A DNA stretch of 64,000 nt from positions 434,001 through 498,000 of the forward strand of contig OY970201.1 in assembly GCA_963708245.1 (NCBI GenBank), given 5' to 3'. The number at the start of each line of letters is the position of its first letter. Position 1 is the stretch's first letter. The position numbers and the translations under genes were made by a program. The DNA comes from CAVYXK01 sp963708245 (lineage in GTDB: Bacteria; Pseudomonadota; Alphaproteobacteria; Acetobacterales; Acetobacteraceae). The notes beneath the pieces are model-generated. The model was not told the origin of the DNA and made no database searches. It saw nothing but the letters and a program-made list of their open reading frames with translations. This document shows, one piece after another, positions 52,718-61,579 of this stretch.

Positions 52718-54229
52718 TGTCGGTAGCACACGGTATGTCCGGTTTAGGTAGCGCACGATCTGTCCGGTGATGATGGTTCCTTTTGGGAGCCCGGATGCGC
52801 CGGTCGGAAGCCCTTCAGGGTGTGCGAGTGATCAAGTTCGGGAGCGTGCTGGAGCGGTATGAAGCGAGCGAACTCAACCAGTGCGAAGCGGCGGAGCTGC
52901 TTGGGATCAGCGAGCGGACATTCCGTCGTTGGCAACAGCGCTACGAAGAGTGCGGGGCGGCCGGTCTTCTGGACCGGCGGCTTGGTCGGGCGTCTGGGAA
53001 GCGGGTTCCGGTCGACCGGGAGGAGGAGGTCGAGCGGCTGTATCGTATGCGTTACAGCGGGTTCACGGCGAAGCACTTTCACGAGCACTTGGTGGGCCGC
53101 CACGGTTTCCGCTGGGGCTACACGTGGACCAAGGCGTTCCTGCAATCGAAGGGGCTTCTGGAGCGCGCCGCGCGGCGCGGCGCACACCGGCGCAAGCGGC
53201 CGCGACGGCCGTTGCCTGGAATGATGCTTCATCAGGATGGGTCGCGCCATGAATGGCTGGCGGGGCGGGAGACGCTGGACCTGATAGTGACGATGGACGA
53301 CGCGACGAACGTGATCTACTCGGGGTTTTTGGTAGCGGAGGAAGGCACGGAATCGACGTTCCAGGCTCTGCTGGAGGTGTTTGGCGCGCATGGCCTGCCG
53401 CTGAGCCTCTATACGGATCGGGGCAGCCACTACTTCGTGACGCCGGAGTTTGGCGGCCCGGTTGACCGGAAGCGGCCGACACAGGTTGGGCGGGCGCTGG
53501 CGCATTTGGGCGTGGAGCACATTGCGGCCTACTCACCGCAGGCCCGTGGTCGTTCGGAGCGGCTGTTTCAGACGTTACAGGATCGCCTGGTCAAGGAGCT
53601 GGCGCTGGCTGGGATCACGACGGTTGCGGAGGCCAACCGGTTCATTCGGGATTGCTACCTGCCGGCGCACAACGCGCAGTTTGCGGTGAAGGCGGAGCAG
53701 GAGGGATCGGCTTTCGTCGCCGTTGCTGGTGTCGATCTGCGGGAAATTCTGTGTATCCAGGAGGAGCGCCAGGTGGACCGCGACAACACGGTTTCGTGGC
53801 GACGGATGAAGCTGCAGATACCACCGTCGCCGCTGCGTGCTCATTTCGTGAAGGCACGGGTGAAGGTGCGGCAATATCACGACGGGAGCCACGCGGTGTT
53901 CCACGGCCCGCGCTGCCTGGGACGCTATGACGCGCAGGGGGCGCTGCGGATGGCGGCGTTGGACGCGGCGGCATGATCGCGCTTGGGTCCGGCTCGCCTG
54001 TGGATTTGTTGGGCAACGGAAGAGCGTTGCCCACAACTCCACAGGCGCATCAGCAAAAGAAGGAAATTGATTTCATGAGTTGAAGAAGACGCGCCCGTCA
54101 CCAGCCAACGGCCCGCCTGACCTGCCGCCAGAACGGCCGCCGTTCTGTCCCTGCCTCTTGGGAACGGACCGGAAACAAGCGGACAACTGATGTGCTACGT
54201 AAACCGGACAACTTAATTAGCTATCGACA
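52718..54229 (+). mobile_element. ISNCY (IS1202-group) insertion sequence with 17-bp direct repeats
   Basis: The 1512-bp element begins TGTCGGTAGCACACGGTATG and its inverse right end begins TGTCGATAGCTAATTAAGTT; both continue with TGTCCGGTTTANGTAGC and a second TGTCCG. It is flanked by ACCAACGCGGTTTCCCC at 52701-52717 and 54230-54246. IS1202-group elements are known for unusually long target duplications (27 bp in the type element), so this fits. Confidence 0.88.
52795..53976 (+). CDS. ISNCY (IS1202-group) family transposase
   Basis: The 393-aa transposase starts at ATG 52795 (MRRSEALQGVRVIKFGSVLE, after GGGAG). It has an HTH (LNQCEAAELLGISERTFRRW) and an rve-type core with Asp in LHQDGSRHEW, Asp in LYTDRGSHYF and Glu in QARGRSERLFQTLQDRL. 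The C-terminus is KVRQYHDGSHAVFHG. It is full-length with intact motifs; given the intact ends and direct repeats it may be active. Confidence 0.9.
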   Translation: MRRSEALQGVRVIKFGSVLERYEASELNQCEAAELLGISERTFRRWQQRYEECGAAGLLDRRLGRASGKRVPVDREEEVERLYRMRYSGFTAKHFHEHLVGRHGFRWGYTWTKAFLQSKGLLERAARRGAHRRKRPRRPLPGMMLHQDGSRHEWLAGRETLDLIVTMDDATNVIYSGFLVAEEGTESTFQALLEVFGAHGLPLSLYTDRGSHYFVTPEFGGPVDRKRPTQVGRALAHLGVEHIAAYSPQARGRSERLFQTLQDRLVKELALAGITTVAEANRFIRDCYLPAHNAQFAVKAEQEGSAFVAVAGVDLREILCIQEERQVDRDNTVSWRRMKLQIPPSPLRAHFVKARVKVRQYHDGSHAVFHGPRCLGRYDAQGALRMAALDAAA

Positions 54230-54319
54230 ACCAACGCGGTTTCCCCGACACGCCGCCTCGGGCACGAAAACCGCATCTCTGCCTAGACGGAACGGGCGAG
54301 GCGGCCCTCGACGGCCGGA

Positions 54320-55264
54320 TCAGTTTGGAACCGGCTGAGCTTGGATCTCAATGAACACGCGAGTCACGCGCGGGAAATCGGTGCGAATGCGGCGTTCCAG
54401 CGCCGACACCCAGGCCTCGATCTGACCGGCGGTCATCGCGTCGTCCATGTCGGCGCTGACGGCCAGCAGCACGTCGTGCGGCCCCACGTGCTGGGTTAGC
54501 ACCTCATGCACCGCTTGCACGCCCGCGTTTTCCGCGACGGCGGCGCGAACCGCGGCAACCAGGGCGGGGTCGGCCGCCTCCCCGATCAGCAGACCGTGCG
54601 TCTCGATCAACAGCAGGACTGCGACCGCCACCAGCAGCAGGCCGATCCCGACGGAAGCGAGCCCGTCAAGGGCCGGCATCTCGAAGACACGCGCGAGGAC
54701 CACGCCGGACATCGCAATGCAGAGGCCGGCGAGCGCCGCGGCATCCTCCAGCAGCACCGTGAAGAGCGCCGCATCCTTGCTCTGCCGGATCGAACGCAGG
54801 ATGGGCGACCCGCCCACCTCGGCTCGGAAGGCCCGCAAGGCGACGAGCCCGGAGTAGACTTCTGTCACGATGGCGAACGACAGGACGGCGATATTGAGCC
54901 AAAACCCCGGAATGACGTATCCCGCAATCGTCGCAGACCCCTCCGCCTCGGGGTGGTTGATCTTGTGCCAGCCTTCGTAGATCGCGAAGACGCCGCCGCC
55001 GAGGAAGATGAACAGCGCGACGACGAACGCGAAGAAGTACACCTCGCGTCCATAGCCGAACGGATGCCTCTCGTCGGCCGCTCGCGCCGCCCGCCGGATG
55101 CCGACCAGGAGGAGGATCTGGTTGACCGTATCAACCAGAGAATGAGCGCCCTCGGCGAACATTGCGGCGCTACCGCTGACGAAGCTGCCGCCGAACTTAG
55201 CGACCGCGATCGCCAGGTTCGCGCCGGCCGCAGTGTAGATCGCCCGTATGTCACCGTGCGCCAT
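54320..55264 (-). CDS. Cation diffusion facilitator (CDF) family transporter
   Basis: This 314-aa CDF protein has six membrane helices, metal-site motif region AMFAEGAHSLVDTVNQILL (HxxxD in helix 2), RHPFGYGREVYFF, and helix 5 with LLEDAAALAGLCIAM (ExxD, a variation of HxxxD). A C-terminal cytoplasmic ferredoxin-like domain follows (DVLLAVSADMDDAMTAGQIE, RVTRVFIEIQAQP). Members export divalent metals such as Zn, Fe or Co in exchange for protons. The ATG at 55264 follows GGGACGG. The helix 5 site (Glu in place of His) suggests a metal other than Zn, which is inference. It stands alone. Confidence 0.85.
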   Translation of the reverse strand: MAHGDIRAIYTAAGANLAIAVAKFGGSFVSGSAAMFAEGAHSLVDTVNQILLLVGIRRAARAADERHPFGYGREVYFFAFVVALFIFLGGGVFAIYEGWHKINHPEAEGSATIAGYVIPGFWLNIAVLSFAIVTEVYSGLVALRAFRAEVGGSPILRSIRQSKDAALFTVLLEDAAALAGLCIAMSGVVLARVFEMPALDGLASVGIGLLLVAVAVLLLIETHGLLIGEAADPALVAAVRAAVAENAGVQAVHEVLTQHVGPHDVLLAVSADMDDAMTAGQIEAWVSALERRIRTDFPRVTRVFIEIQAQPVPN

Positions 55265-55483
55265 TCCGCCGTCCCGTCGTCCTGGACACGCCCCTTCTAA
55301 GCGCCGCAACACGCTGCGTCGCCGCTCATTTCACGCAAGCCCGCTGGCCGAGGTCGTCGAGATAGACGTGCGCGCCTCCGCGCACAGCCGCCGTATCTGG
55401 ATCGAGGCGTCCGGCCACACCAACCCAGGACAGTGGAGCCGCCAGGCGGTCGGTCCTCGGGTAGTTCTGCGCGGATGTCGCAT

Positions 55484-55590
55484 TTGGGTCGACTCCGGCG
55501 GTTCGGGTGGGCAGCTCAGCTACCGCCGCTCTGGGCGGTTCGGGTGGGGAGTCCGGCTACCGCCGCAATGGGTGGATTCCGGCGGGTCGG
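55484..55590. repeat. Repeat R1, double copy
   Basis: Two GGCGGTTCGGGTGGG..CTACCGCCGC palindromes lie in tandem, preceded by TTTGGGTCGACTCC and followed by AATGGGTGGATTCCGG. The last word also occurs (inverted) at 5637-5656. It lies in the 5' region of the OLD-type gene. Confidence 0.65.
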
Positions 55591-55683
55591 CTTTCGGGTC
55601 AGGATGCGTTGAGATCAGAAATTCAACTCAAAAAACCGGAATTTATTGCTAATCTGGCACCGAGTCGGACGGTAGGGGGCCCT

Positions 55684-57231
55684 TTGAAGCTCATTTCGGT
55701 AACAGTGCAAAACTTCCGTAGCATCACTGCGGCACGAAGCATCCCCATATCTAGTCTCACTACCCTGGTTGGCCCCAACAACGAGGGCAAGTCGAATATC
55801 TTACGGGCGCTGGTCTTAGCCATGACACTACTCGTCGGACGACGAGACCTGTCCCGCCGCTTACCAATCCGCCGGCCTCGACGTTCCTATGTTGTGGGTC
55901 AATATGATTGGACGCAGGACTATCCACTGAAGTTGCAGGAAAAGGAGCCGGAGGGTGGCTCAGTGATCACCCTTGAATTTGAGCTTTCAGATGACGAGAT
56001 AGCGGAATTTCAGAAGCACATTGGAAGTCGCCTCAACGACACCCTTCCGATATCGTTTGTCCTCAATAAGGAAACGAGATCCGTTACCGTCCCAAAGCAG
56101 GGAAGACGGCAAAAAGCGCTTAGCAGCAAGGCAGAGCTGATTGCCGACTTCATTGCTGGTAAGATGGGCGTCCAGTACATACCGGCAGTCCGAACAGCAC
56201 AGTTCGCTCGCGGCATCGTCAATGATCTTGTTCGCGGGGAGCTGGCAAAGGTGGAGCAAGAATCGAAATACAAGCAGGCTCTCCTAGATATTGCAGCCGC
56301 TCAGCAACCGGTCCTTCAGGCACTCTCGGACGACATCACGACAACCATGCGCGAATTCCTTCCGAATATTGCTTACGCAAAGGTCGTGATTGAAGAGGGA
56401 GACCGTAGCTACGCATTGCGCGAGATTAGCGAACTACTGGTGAATGACGGCGTCGAAACTCCCTTGGAATCAAAGGGCGACGGAGTGCAAAGCTTGGCGG
56501 CGCTGGCGCTGATGCGTCACATCTCCCGCGCCACGGGCGAAGGGAAGGAGATGGTAATCGCACTTGAGGAGCCCGAATCGCACTTACATCCCTCTGCGAT
56601 CCGGCAACTCAAGAATGTTCTCATCGAGCTGTCGGCAAGATATCAGGTTGTGATCACCACGCACAATCCGATCTTTACTAACCGCGCAGATATTCACCAG
56701 AATATCATTGTCAAGCAAAACCGCGCCTATCCGGCGAAGAACGTAAAGGAAGTGAGAGACGTTCTTGGCGTCAGGCTCGACGATAATTTGTCGAGTGCCG
56801 ACACGATCTTGATCGTGGAAGGCGAAGAGGATCGTATTGCCATACGCTCAATGCTCTCAAGCATGGACTCCTCCTTGGCGGGCAACATACAATCGGGGCG
56901 CCTGGGAATCGATGTTCTCGGAGGTGCGGCTAACCTGCGCCATCGGATCCGCCTGCATTCCGAAGCGGTCTGTCGTGTACATGTTCTTCTTGATGACAAC
57001 TCAGCCGGACGAACGGCTTTCAAGGCCGCCGACAGGTCCAAGAAATGGACCGATCGCTTAAAAAACCTCCTCCGGCGCGCCGGCAAGCCTACGGACGATG
57101 GAACCATCCAGATCATCAAAATTAAGGTGGCTCAGGCCGCCGCTAGTCTCGGGGTATCCGCTTTGCACCCGAGCAAGAGCGGACCGGTCGAAAGCCTCCG
57201 AAACGCCCTCCTAGGCAAACTCGGACAGTGA
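55684..57231 (+). CDS. OLD-family ATP-dependent endonuclease (AAA + TOPRIM)
   Basis: The protein is 515 aa when started at TTG 55684, which follows TAGGGGG and gives MKLISVTVQNFRSI, the standard start of OLD/RecF-like ATPases. The N-terminal ABC-type ATPase has Walker A VGPNNEGKSN (residues 29-38), signature region SKGDGVQSLAALALM, Walker B MVIALEEPESHLHP and the switch His ITTHNPIF. The C-terminal TOPRIM nuclease has ILIVEGEEDRIAI and VHVLLDDNSAGR. No UvrD/GajB helicase gene follows, so it is a class 1 (stand-alone) OLD protein and not a Gabija system. Such proteins act in phage interference. It is distinctly more AT-rich than its neighbours, indicating transfer. Confidence 0.85.
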   Translation: MKLISVTVQNFRSITAARSIPISSLTTLVGPNNEGKSNILRALVLAMTLLVGRRDLSRRLPIRRPRRSYVVGQYDWTQDYPLKLQEKEPEGGSVITLEFELSDDEIAEFQKHIGSRLNDTLPISFVLNKETRSVTVPKQGRRQKALSSKAELIADFIAGKMGVQYIPAVRTAQFARGIVNDLVRGELAKVEQESKYKQALLDIAAAQQPVLQALSDDITTTMREFLPNIAYAKVVIEEGDRSYALREISELLVNDGVETPLESKGDGVQSLAALALMRHISRATGEGKEMVIALEEPESHLHPSAIRQLKNVLIELSARYQVVITTHNPIFTNRADIHQNIIVKQNRAYPAKNVKEVRDVLGVRLDDNLSSADTILIVEGEEDRIAIRSMLSSMDSSLAGNIQSGRLGIDVLGGAANLRHRIRLHSEAVCRVHVLLDDNSAGRTAFKAADRSKKWTDRLKNLLRRAGKPTDDGTIQIIKIKVAQAAASLGVSALHPSKSGPVESLRNALLGKLGQ

Positions 57232-57877
57232 CGGAGGCCTCCGGATATTTGCTTTCGTCCGAGATAAGTCGCCAAGCCGCCAGCACGCGGCGTTCCTGAA
57301 CGTCTGCTTCCGGGATCGTTGGGTGGGCCGCGATGCGGCCGAGTTGGGTCGAGAGCGGTCATCGAAGGCCGGCTGCCTATGCGTTCTGCAACCGAACCGA
57401 CTTTTCTGCAACCTCTGGGGGGCCGTGAGGTCGGCTGCCCGCGCCATTGATGCGCCGCGTCCCGATGCCTTCGGGGGCCCTTCTAGCAAGCGCAACTGCG
57501 GCCGGGTCAAATCCGCCGGTGAAACGGGAGCCCGAGCGTGAGGCGAGCGGCACGTTGGGCGCCGATGTGTTGCCCAAGGTGTAGCCCGAGGATTGGTGGC
57601 ACTCCGAAAGCCGCAGAGAATCAACGATTGTGCGCCGATAACGACGGATAGTTAATCCGAGGTTTCAACCCACACCGCTTGCGCAGCACTGGGTCGATCG
57701 CACCCGGCAAAGCCTGCCGAGCGAGGTCGCCTCGCGGTCATGGCCGGCCCCTTCGTCATGGCCGGGCGTGGCCCGGCCATCCACCTCTTTCCTCCTTATC
57801 CAATGGAAAGACGTGGATGGACCTCGACTGGCACCGCGCTTGCTCTCCCCCTTCGCGGATCGAAGCAGGTGAATAGG
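57232..57877. other. Gene-free stretch with palindrome before flgF
   Basis: Degenerate sequence without a gene. At 57758-57780 ATGGCCGGGC and GCCCGGCCAT form a 10-bp stem with a 3-base loop; this word type is a frequent intergenic palindrome in alphaproteobacteria. The flgF promoter must lie in 57780-57870, but I see no clear sigma-factor motif. Confidence 0.45.
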
Positions 57878-58624
57878 ATGGACCTCGCCAGCAACATCGC
57901 TACATCCCGTTTGGTCGCGCAGCAGCGCGCGATGGACGTGATCGCCGGCAACATCGCCAATGCCGACACACCCGGATACAAAGCCACACGAGTCTTGTTC
58001 AGCGATTGGCTCGACCGCCAGGACGGGGCCGATACACCACCTGGCGGCAGTACCATCGCCTTCACTCAGGACCGTGCCACGTGGCGAGAGCAGGCGCCCG
58101 GCCCGATCCGACGAACCGGCAATCCACTCGACGTCGCGATCACTGACGTCGGCTGGTTCTCCGTCTCGACCGCGCGCGGCATCCGCCTCACCCGTGACGG
58201 GCGGTTCGGTCTTATGCCCGACGGTACCGTCGCCGACGAGGCCGGCGATGCGCTGCTCGACAGCACGGGCAACCCGGTCCGGATTGCCCCAACCGATACT
58301 ACCCTGACTGTGACCGGTGACGGGACATTGTCGAGCGAGAACGGCCAGATCGCCCGCATCGGCATCGTGCAGCCGACCGATCCGATGCAGCTCGCCGCCG
58401 AAGGCGGCACATTGTTCCGCGCCGATACCCCGACTAACCCAGTCGCCCAGCCCAAGATCGTGCAGGGCGCCATCGAAGGCTCCAACGTTCAGCCGATCGC
58501 CGAGCTCACCCGAATGATCGAGAACGAACGCGAGTTCCAGTTCGTCACCCAGATGGTGCAGGCGGAATCCGATCGCGAGAAGGACGCCATCGACAGGCTG
58601 CTGCCGTCAGGAGCCTCGTCATGA
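57878..58624 (+). CDS. flgF: Flagellar basal-body rod protein FlgF
   Basis: A 248-aa proximal rod protein with the N-terminal flagellar rod motif (SNIATSRLVAQQRAMDVIAG, NIANADTPGYKATRVLFSD), the FlgE/F/G core (TRDGRFGLMPDGTVADEAG) and the C-terminal helix region (SNVQPIAELTRMIENEREFQ). The start was set at ATG 57878 (MDLASNIATS) with AGGTGAATAGG upstream. The stop overlaps the next gene's ATG (ATGA). It is first of the flgF-orf-flgG-flgA-flgH set, all on plus with overlaps or very short gaps, so one operon. Exported by the flagellar type III system. Confidence 0.93.
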   Translation: MDLASNIATSRLVAQQRAMDVIAGNIANADTPGYKATRVLFSDWLDRQDGADTPPGGSTIAFTQDRATWREQAPGPIRRTGNPLDVAITDVGWFSVSTARGIRLTRDGRFGLMPDGTVADEAGDALLDSTGNPVRIAPTDTTLTVTGDGTLSSENGQIARIGIVQPTDPMQLAAEGGTLFRADTPTNPVAQPKIVQGAIEGSNVQPIAELTRMIENEREFQFVTQMVQAESDREKDAIDRLLPSGASS

Positions 58625-58746
58625 TGCCGCGGCCGCATCTGCTTCCGCCGATCCTCATCCTGCTGCTGGCCTTGCTTGCCGCAGCCGCGGTCGCCGTCGG
58701 CATGGCAAGGGCAGACCTCGCCGCCATCAGCGAACTCGCGCGATAG
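58621..58746 (+). CDS. Small membrane protein between flgF and flgG
   Basis: A 41-aa protein that starts MMPRPHLLPPILILLLALLA (strong membrane helix, residues 8-27) and ends MARADLAAISELAR. The ATG overlaps the flgF stop (ATGA), and the stop is 8 bases before the flgG start, with AGGAGC in between. Conservation cannot be checked here, but coupling on both sides argues for a real gene, perhaps an inner-membrane accessory of the flagellar export or rod assembly. Confidence 0.55.
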   Translation: MMPRPHLLPPILILLLALLAAAAVAVGMARADLAAISELAR

Positions 58747-58754
58747 GAGCCGAC

Positions 58755-59549
58755 ATGCGCGCACTCGACATTGCCAGCACCGGTATGCAGGCACAACAGA
58801 CCAACGTCGAGGTGATCTCGAACAACATTGCCAACATGACGACGACAGGTTTCAAGCGCCAGCGTGCCGAATTCCAGGATCTCATCTACCAGGACCTCCG
58901 CCGGGTCGGCTCGAACAGCTCAGAGTCCGGCAGCATCGTGCCGTCCGGTGCGCAGGTCGGGCTCGGCGTGAAGACCGCCGCGATCTACCGGATCAACGAG
59001 CAGGGCAATCTGCAGCAAACCTCGAACGCGCTCGACCTGGCGATCCAGGGCGCCGGCTATTTCCAGGTCGCCGTGCCGTCGGGCGCGACAACCGCCACGG
59101 AATACACGCGAGATGGTACGTTCGGCCTCGCCCCCGACGGTACGATCGTAACCGCCGACGGCTACCAGGTGCTGCCGGGAATAACCGTACCGACCAACGC
59201 CACCGCGGTGACGATCAATACGTCCGGCCAGGTCCAGGCGACGATTGCCGGACAAACCGCGCCGCAAACGCTCGGACAGCTCCAGCTCGCCACCTTCCCG
59301 AACCCTGCCGGACTCGATTCACAAGGCGGCAACCTGTTCGTCCAGACCGCCGCGTCCGGCGACCCGGTGACCGGCAATCCAGCCACACCCGGGTTCGGCA
59401 CCGTGATGCAGGGGTTCATCGAAACGTCGAACGTCAACGTGGTGACCGAGATCACCAACCTGATCACAGCGCAGCGTGCCTACGAGATGAACAGCCGCGT
59501 GATCACAACCAGCGACGACATGCTTTCCACCCTGACCAACCTGCGGTGA
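58755..59549 (+). CDS. flgG: Flagellar basal-body rod protein FlgG
   Basis: The 264-aa distal rod protein has the diagnostic N-terminus RALDIASTGMQAQQTNVEVI then NNIANMTTTGFKRQRAEFQD. The middle reads YTRDGTFGLAPDGTIVTADG and the C-terminus SNVNVVTEITNLITAQRAYE then MNSRVITTSDDML. Length is typical (about 262). AGGAGC precedes the ATG. It forms the distal part of the axial rod through the P and L rings. Confidence 0.96.
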   Translation: MRALDIASTGMQAQQTNVEVISNNIANMTTTGFKRQRAEFQDLIYQDLRRVGSNSSESGSIVPSGAQVGLGVKTAAIYRINEQGNLQQTSNALDLAIQGAGYFQVAVPSGATTATEYTRDGTFGLAPDGTIVTADGYQVLPGITVPTNATAVTINTSGQVQATIAGQTAPQTLGQLQLATFPNPAGLDSQGGNLFVQTAASGDPVTGNPATPGFGTVMQGFIETSNVNVVTEITNLITAQRAYEMNSRVITTSDDMLSTLTNLR

Positions 59550-59553
59550 CGCC

Positions 59554-60519
59554 ATGCGGACCCTGACCATCGCCGCGCTGCTGGTGGCCATCGCACCGGC
59601 CGATGCGGCAACCCTGAAACCGATGACCACGCTGCATACGCCGGTGGTGCGGCTGGAAGATCTGTTCCGCGATGCCGGACCCGAGGCCGACCGCGTGCTG
59701 GGACCGGGACCCGGCCCGGGCGGCCGGATCGTCGTCGAAGCGAGTCAGCTCGCGTATATCGCACGCCGTTACGGAGTTGACTGGCACCCGACCGGCCCTG
59801 CCGATCGCGCGATACTCGACCGCCCCGGCCGGCCGCTGGCGCTGACCGAGGTGATGGCGCCGCTACGCCCCGCCTTGATCGCCGCCGGCGCGAGCGCGGA
59901 TTGCGACATTGACCTGGGCGCGTTCACACCGCCGCTGGTTCCCCCCGAGTCCGGGTTCAGCGCTGTCATCACCGGCCTGCAATACGACGCTCAGTCCGGC
60001 CGCTTCACTGCCCTGCTGACTCTGACCGGGCCGACGATGGACGAGATCACCGTCAATCTGGCCGGCCGCGCCGAGGCCACGCTGGAGGTCCCAGTCGCCG
60101 TCGGCCGGCTTTCGGCAGGCACCGTGATCGCCGCCTCCGACCTGCGGATGGCGCGTCTCCGCGCCTCCGGGGTAACGCGCGACGTGGCGCGAAGCATGCA
60201 GGACGCGATCGGCCTGCAGCTTCGCGATCAGATCGCCGACGGTCAGCCGCTCCCGCGCACCGAACTCGAGCGGCCCCTGCTGGTCACCAAAGGAGCGCGG
60301 GTGGTGATGCTGCTCGACAGCCCTGGGATTGCAGTGACCGCCGAGGGGCAAGCCTTGGACGCCGGCGCCGAGGGCGACCAGATCCGCGTGCAGAATCCGG
60401 TTTCGCACGCAATCGTACAGGCCCAGGTGATGGCGGATGGGCGAGTGAGGGTCGCTCCAGGCGCCGTTCCGCTGGTGCCGGCCACCAGGCAGCGAACCGC
60501 CGGCCTGATCGAACGATGA
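59554..60519 (+). CDS. flgA: Flagellar P-ring assembly chaperone FlgA
   Basis: The 321-aa periplasmic protein has a signal peptide (LTIAALLVAIAPADA), an N-terminal domain about residues 20-180 and a C-terminal SAF-type domain (LSAGTVIAASDLRMARLRAS, IADGQPLPRTELERPLLVTK, PVSHAIVQAQVMADGRVRVA). It assists FlgI polymerisation in the P ring. It is longer than enteric FlgA (about 220 aa), as is usual in Acetobacteraceae-type clusters. It starts 4 bases after the flgG stop and overlaps flgH by 4 bases (ATGA). Confidence 0.9.
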   Translation: MRTLTIAALLVAIAPADAATLKPMTTLHTPVVRLEDLFRDAGPEADRVLGPGPGPGGRIVVEASQLAYIARRYGVDWHPTGPADRAILDRPGRPLALTEVMAPLRPALIAAGASADCDIDLGAFTPPLVPPESGFSAVITGLQYDAQSGRFTALLTLTGPTMDEITVNLAGRAEATLEVPVAVGRLSAGTVIAASDLRMARLRASGVTRDVARSMQDAIGLQLRDQIADGQPLPRTELERPLLVTKGARVVMLLDSPGIAVTAEGQALDAGAEGDQIRVQNPVSHAIVQAQVMADGRVRVAPGAVPLVPATRQRTAGLIER

Positions 60520-61256
60520 GTCCGGTGCTCCGCCTGGTTGCGGCCGCGCTGGCGATGCTGGCACTCGCCGGCTGCGAGTCGTTGAGGCAGCGAATCTCGG
60601 ATATCGGACAGCCGCCGACGATGACGCCATCCAGTAACCCGACGGAGGCGCCGGGCTATCGACCGCTGACCATGCCCATGCCGCCGCCGCTGCCGCCGCC
60701 GGTCAGCGGCGACTCGCTCTGGCGCCAAGGCTCGCGGGCCTTCTTCACGGATCAACGCGCCGCGCATGTCGGAGATCTGATCACCGTCGTGGTGGCGATG
60801 AACGATTCGGCGAACTGGCAGAACGTCACGACAACAACCCGGACCGGCTTGGAATTGGCAGGAATCCCCAACCTCTTCGGCCTCGAGAACGCCATGAAGA
60901 ACAACGGCATGACACCGGCCAGTCTACTATCGACCAAGAGCACCAACGGCAACACAGGCACCGGCCAGATCCAACGCAACGAAGCGGTGACCCTGCGGCT
61001 TGCCGGGGTGGTGACGCAGGTGCTGCCCAACGGAAACCTTGTTGTGGAGGCGACCCAGGAATTCCGGGTCAACAGCGAGTTGCGCGTGCTGACGGTCAGT
61101 GGGGTGGTGCGGCCGCAGGACATCGCCAGCGACAATACCATCCCGCACGACCGGATGGCCGAGGCGCGGATTTCGTATGGCGGGCGCGGCACGTTGACCG
61201 AGTTGCAAACCCCGCGCTGGGGCCAGCAGATGATGGACATCTTCTTACCCTTCTGA
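60516..61256 (+). CDS. flgH: Flagellar L-ring lipoprotein FlgH
   Basis: The 246-aa precursor has a lipobox (LALAGC, Cys20) and FlgH motifs: SLWRQGSRAFFTDQRAAHVG, LITVVVAMNDSANWQNVTT, RNEAVTLRLAGVVTQVLPNG, LVVEATQEFRVNSELRVLTV, GVVRPQDIASDNTIPHDRMA and the end PRWGQQMMDIFLPF. It forms the outer-membrane L ring. It is the last gene of the visible operon. Confidence 0.96.
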   Translation: MSPVLRLVAAALAMLALAGCESLRQRISDIGQPPTMTPSSNPTEAPGYRPLTMPMPPPLPPPVSGDSLWRQGSRAFFTDQRAAHVGDLITVVVAMNDSANWQNVTTTTRTGLELAGIPNLFGLENAMKNNGMTPASLLSTKSTNGNTGTGQIQRNEAVTLRLAGVVTQVLPNGNLVVEATQEFRVNSELRVLTVSGVVRPQDIASDNTIPHDRMAEARISYGGRGTLTELQTPRWGQQMMDIFLPF

Positions 61257-61273
61257 TCTCCGCCTGTCGGTTG

Positions 61274-61402
61274 CGTTACCCTCGATCGGCGAGATCGCCC
61301 GCGTGCCCGCGCGGCCCCCATCCTGGGGGGAGGCGGTGGGGCAACAGCCGCGTGGGCCGCAGGCGGGCAGCGCGGTGTTCCTCACGCGCGCCGCCCGCAC
61401 AC
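61274..61402. repeat. Direct repeat R3, copy 1
   Basis: Some 129 bases, GCGTTACCCTCGATCGGCGA ... CTCACGCGCGCCGCCCGCAC, recur in the same orientation at 62161-62289 with roughly 80 percent identity by eye. It begins 18 bases after the flgH stop. Confidence 0.7.
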
Positions 61403-61579
61403 CTGCCCGGCTGGAGAGGGTGGCGCAGCCGGGTTGGGGACCGGCTGCGCCTTGGCCGAAACACGGCGGAGGTCCGACGCCGTGGATCAGGCCGCACGCG
61501 CATACGCGGCAACCTCGCCGCCAGCGTGTGAGCTAGTTCACAGGGTGGCCCGCTAATCCTGAGATATTGTGGGATCGAA

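Noticed and set aside
55684..57231. Gabija (GajA) system
   Set aside because: The ATPase-TOPRIM layout fits, but no UvrD-like GajB gene follows; the downstream 640 bases are gene-free.
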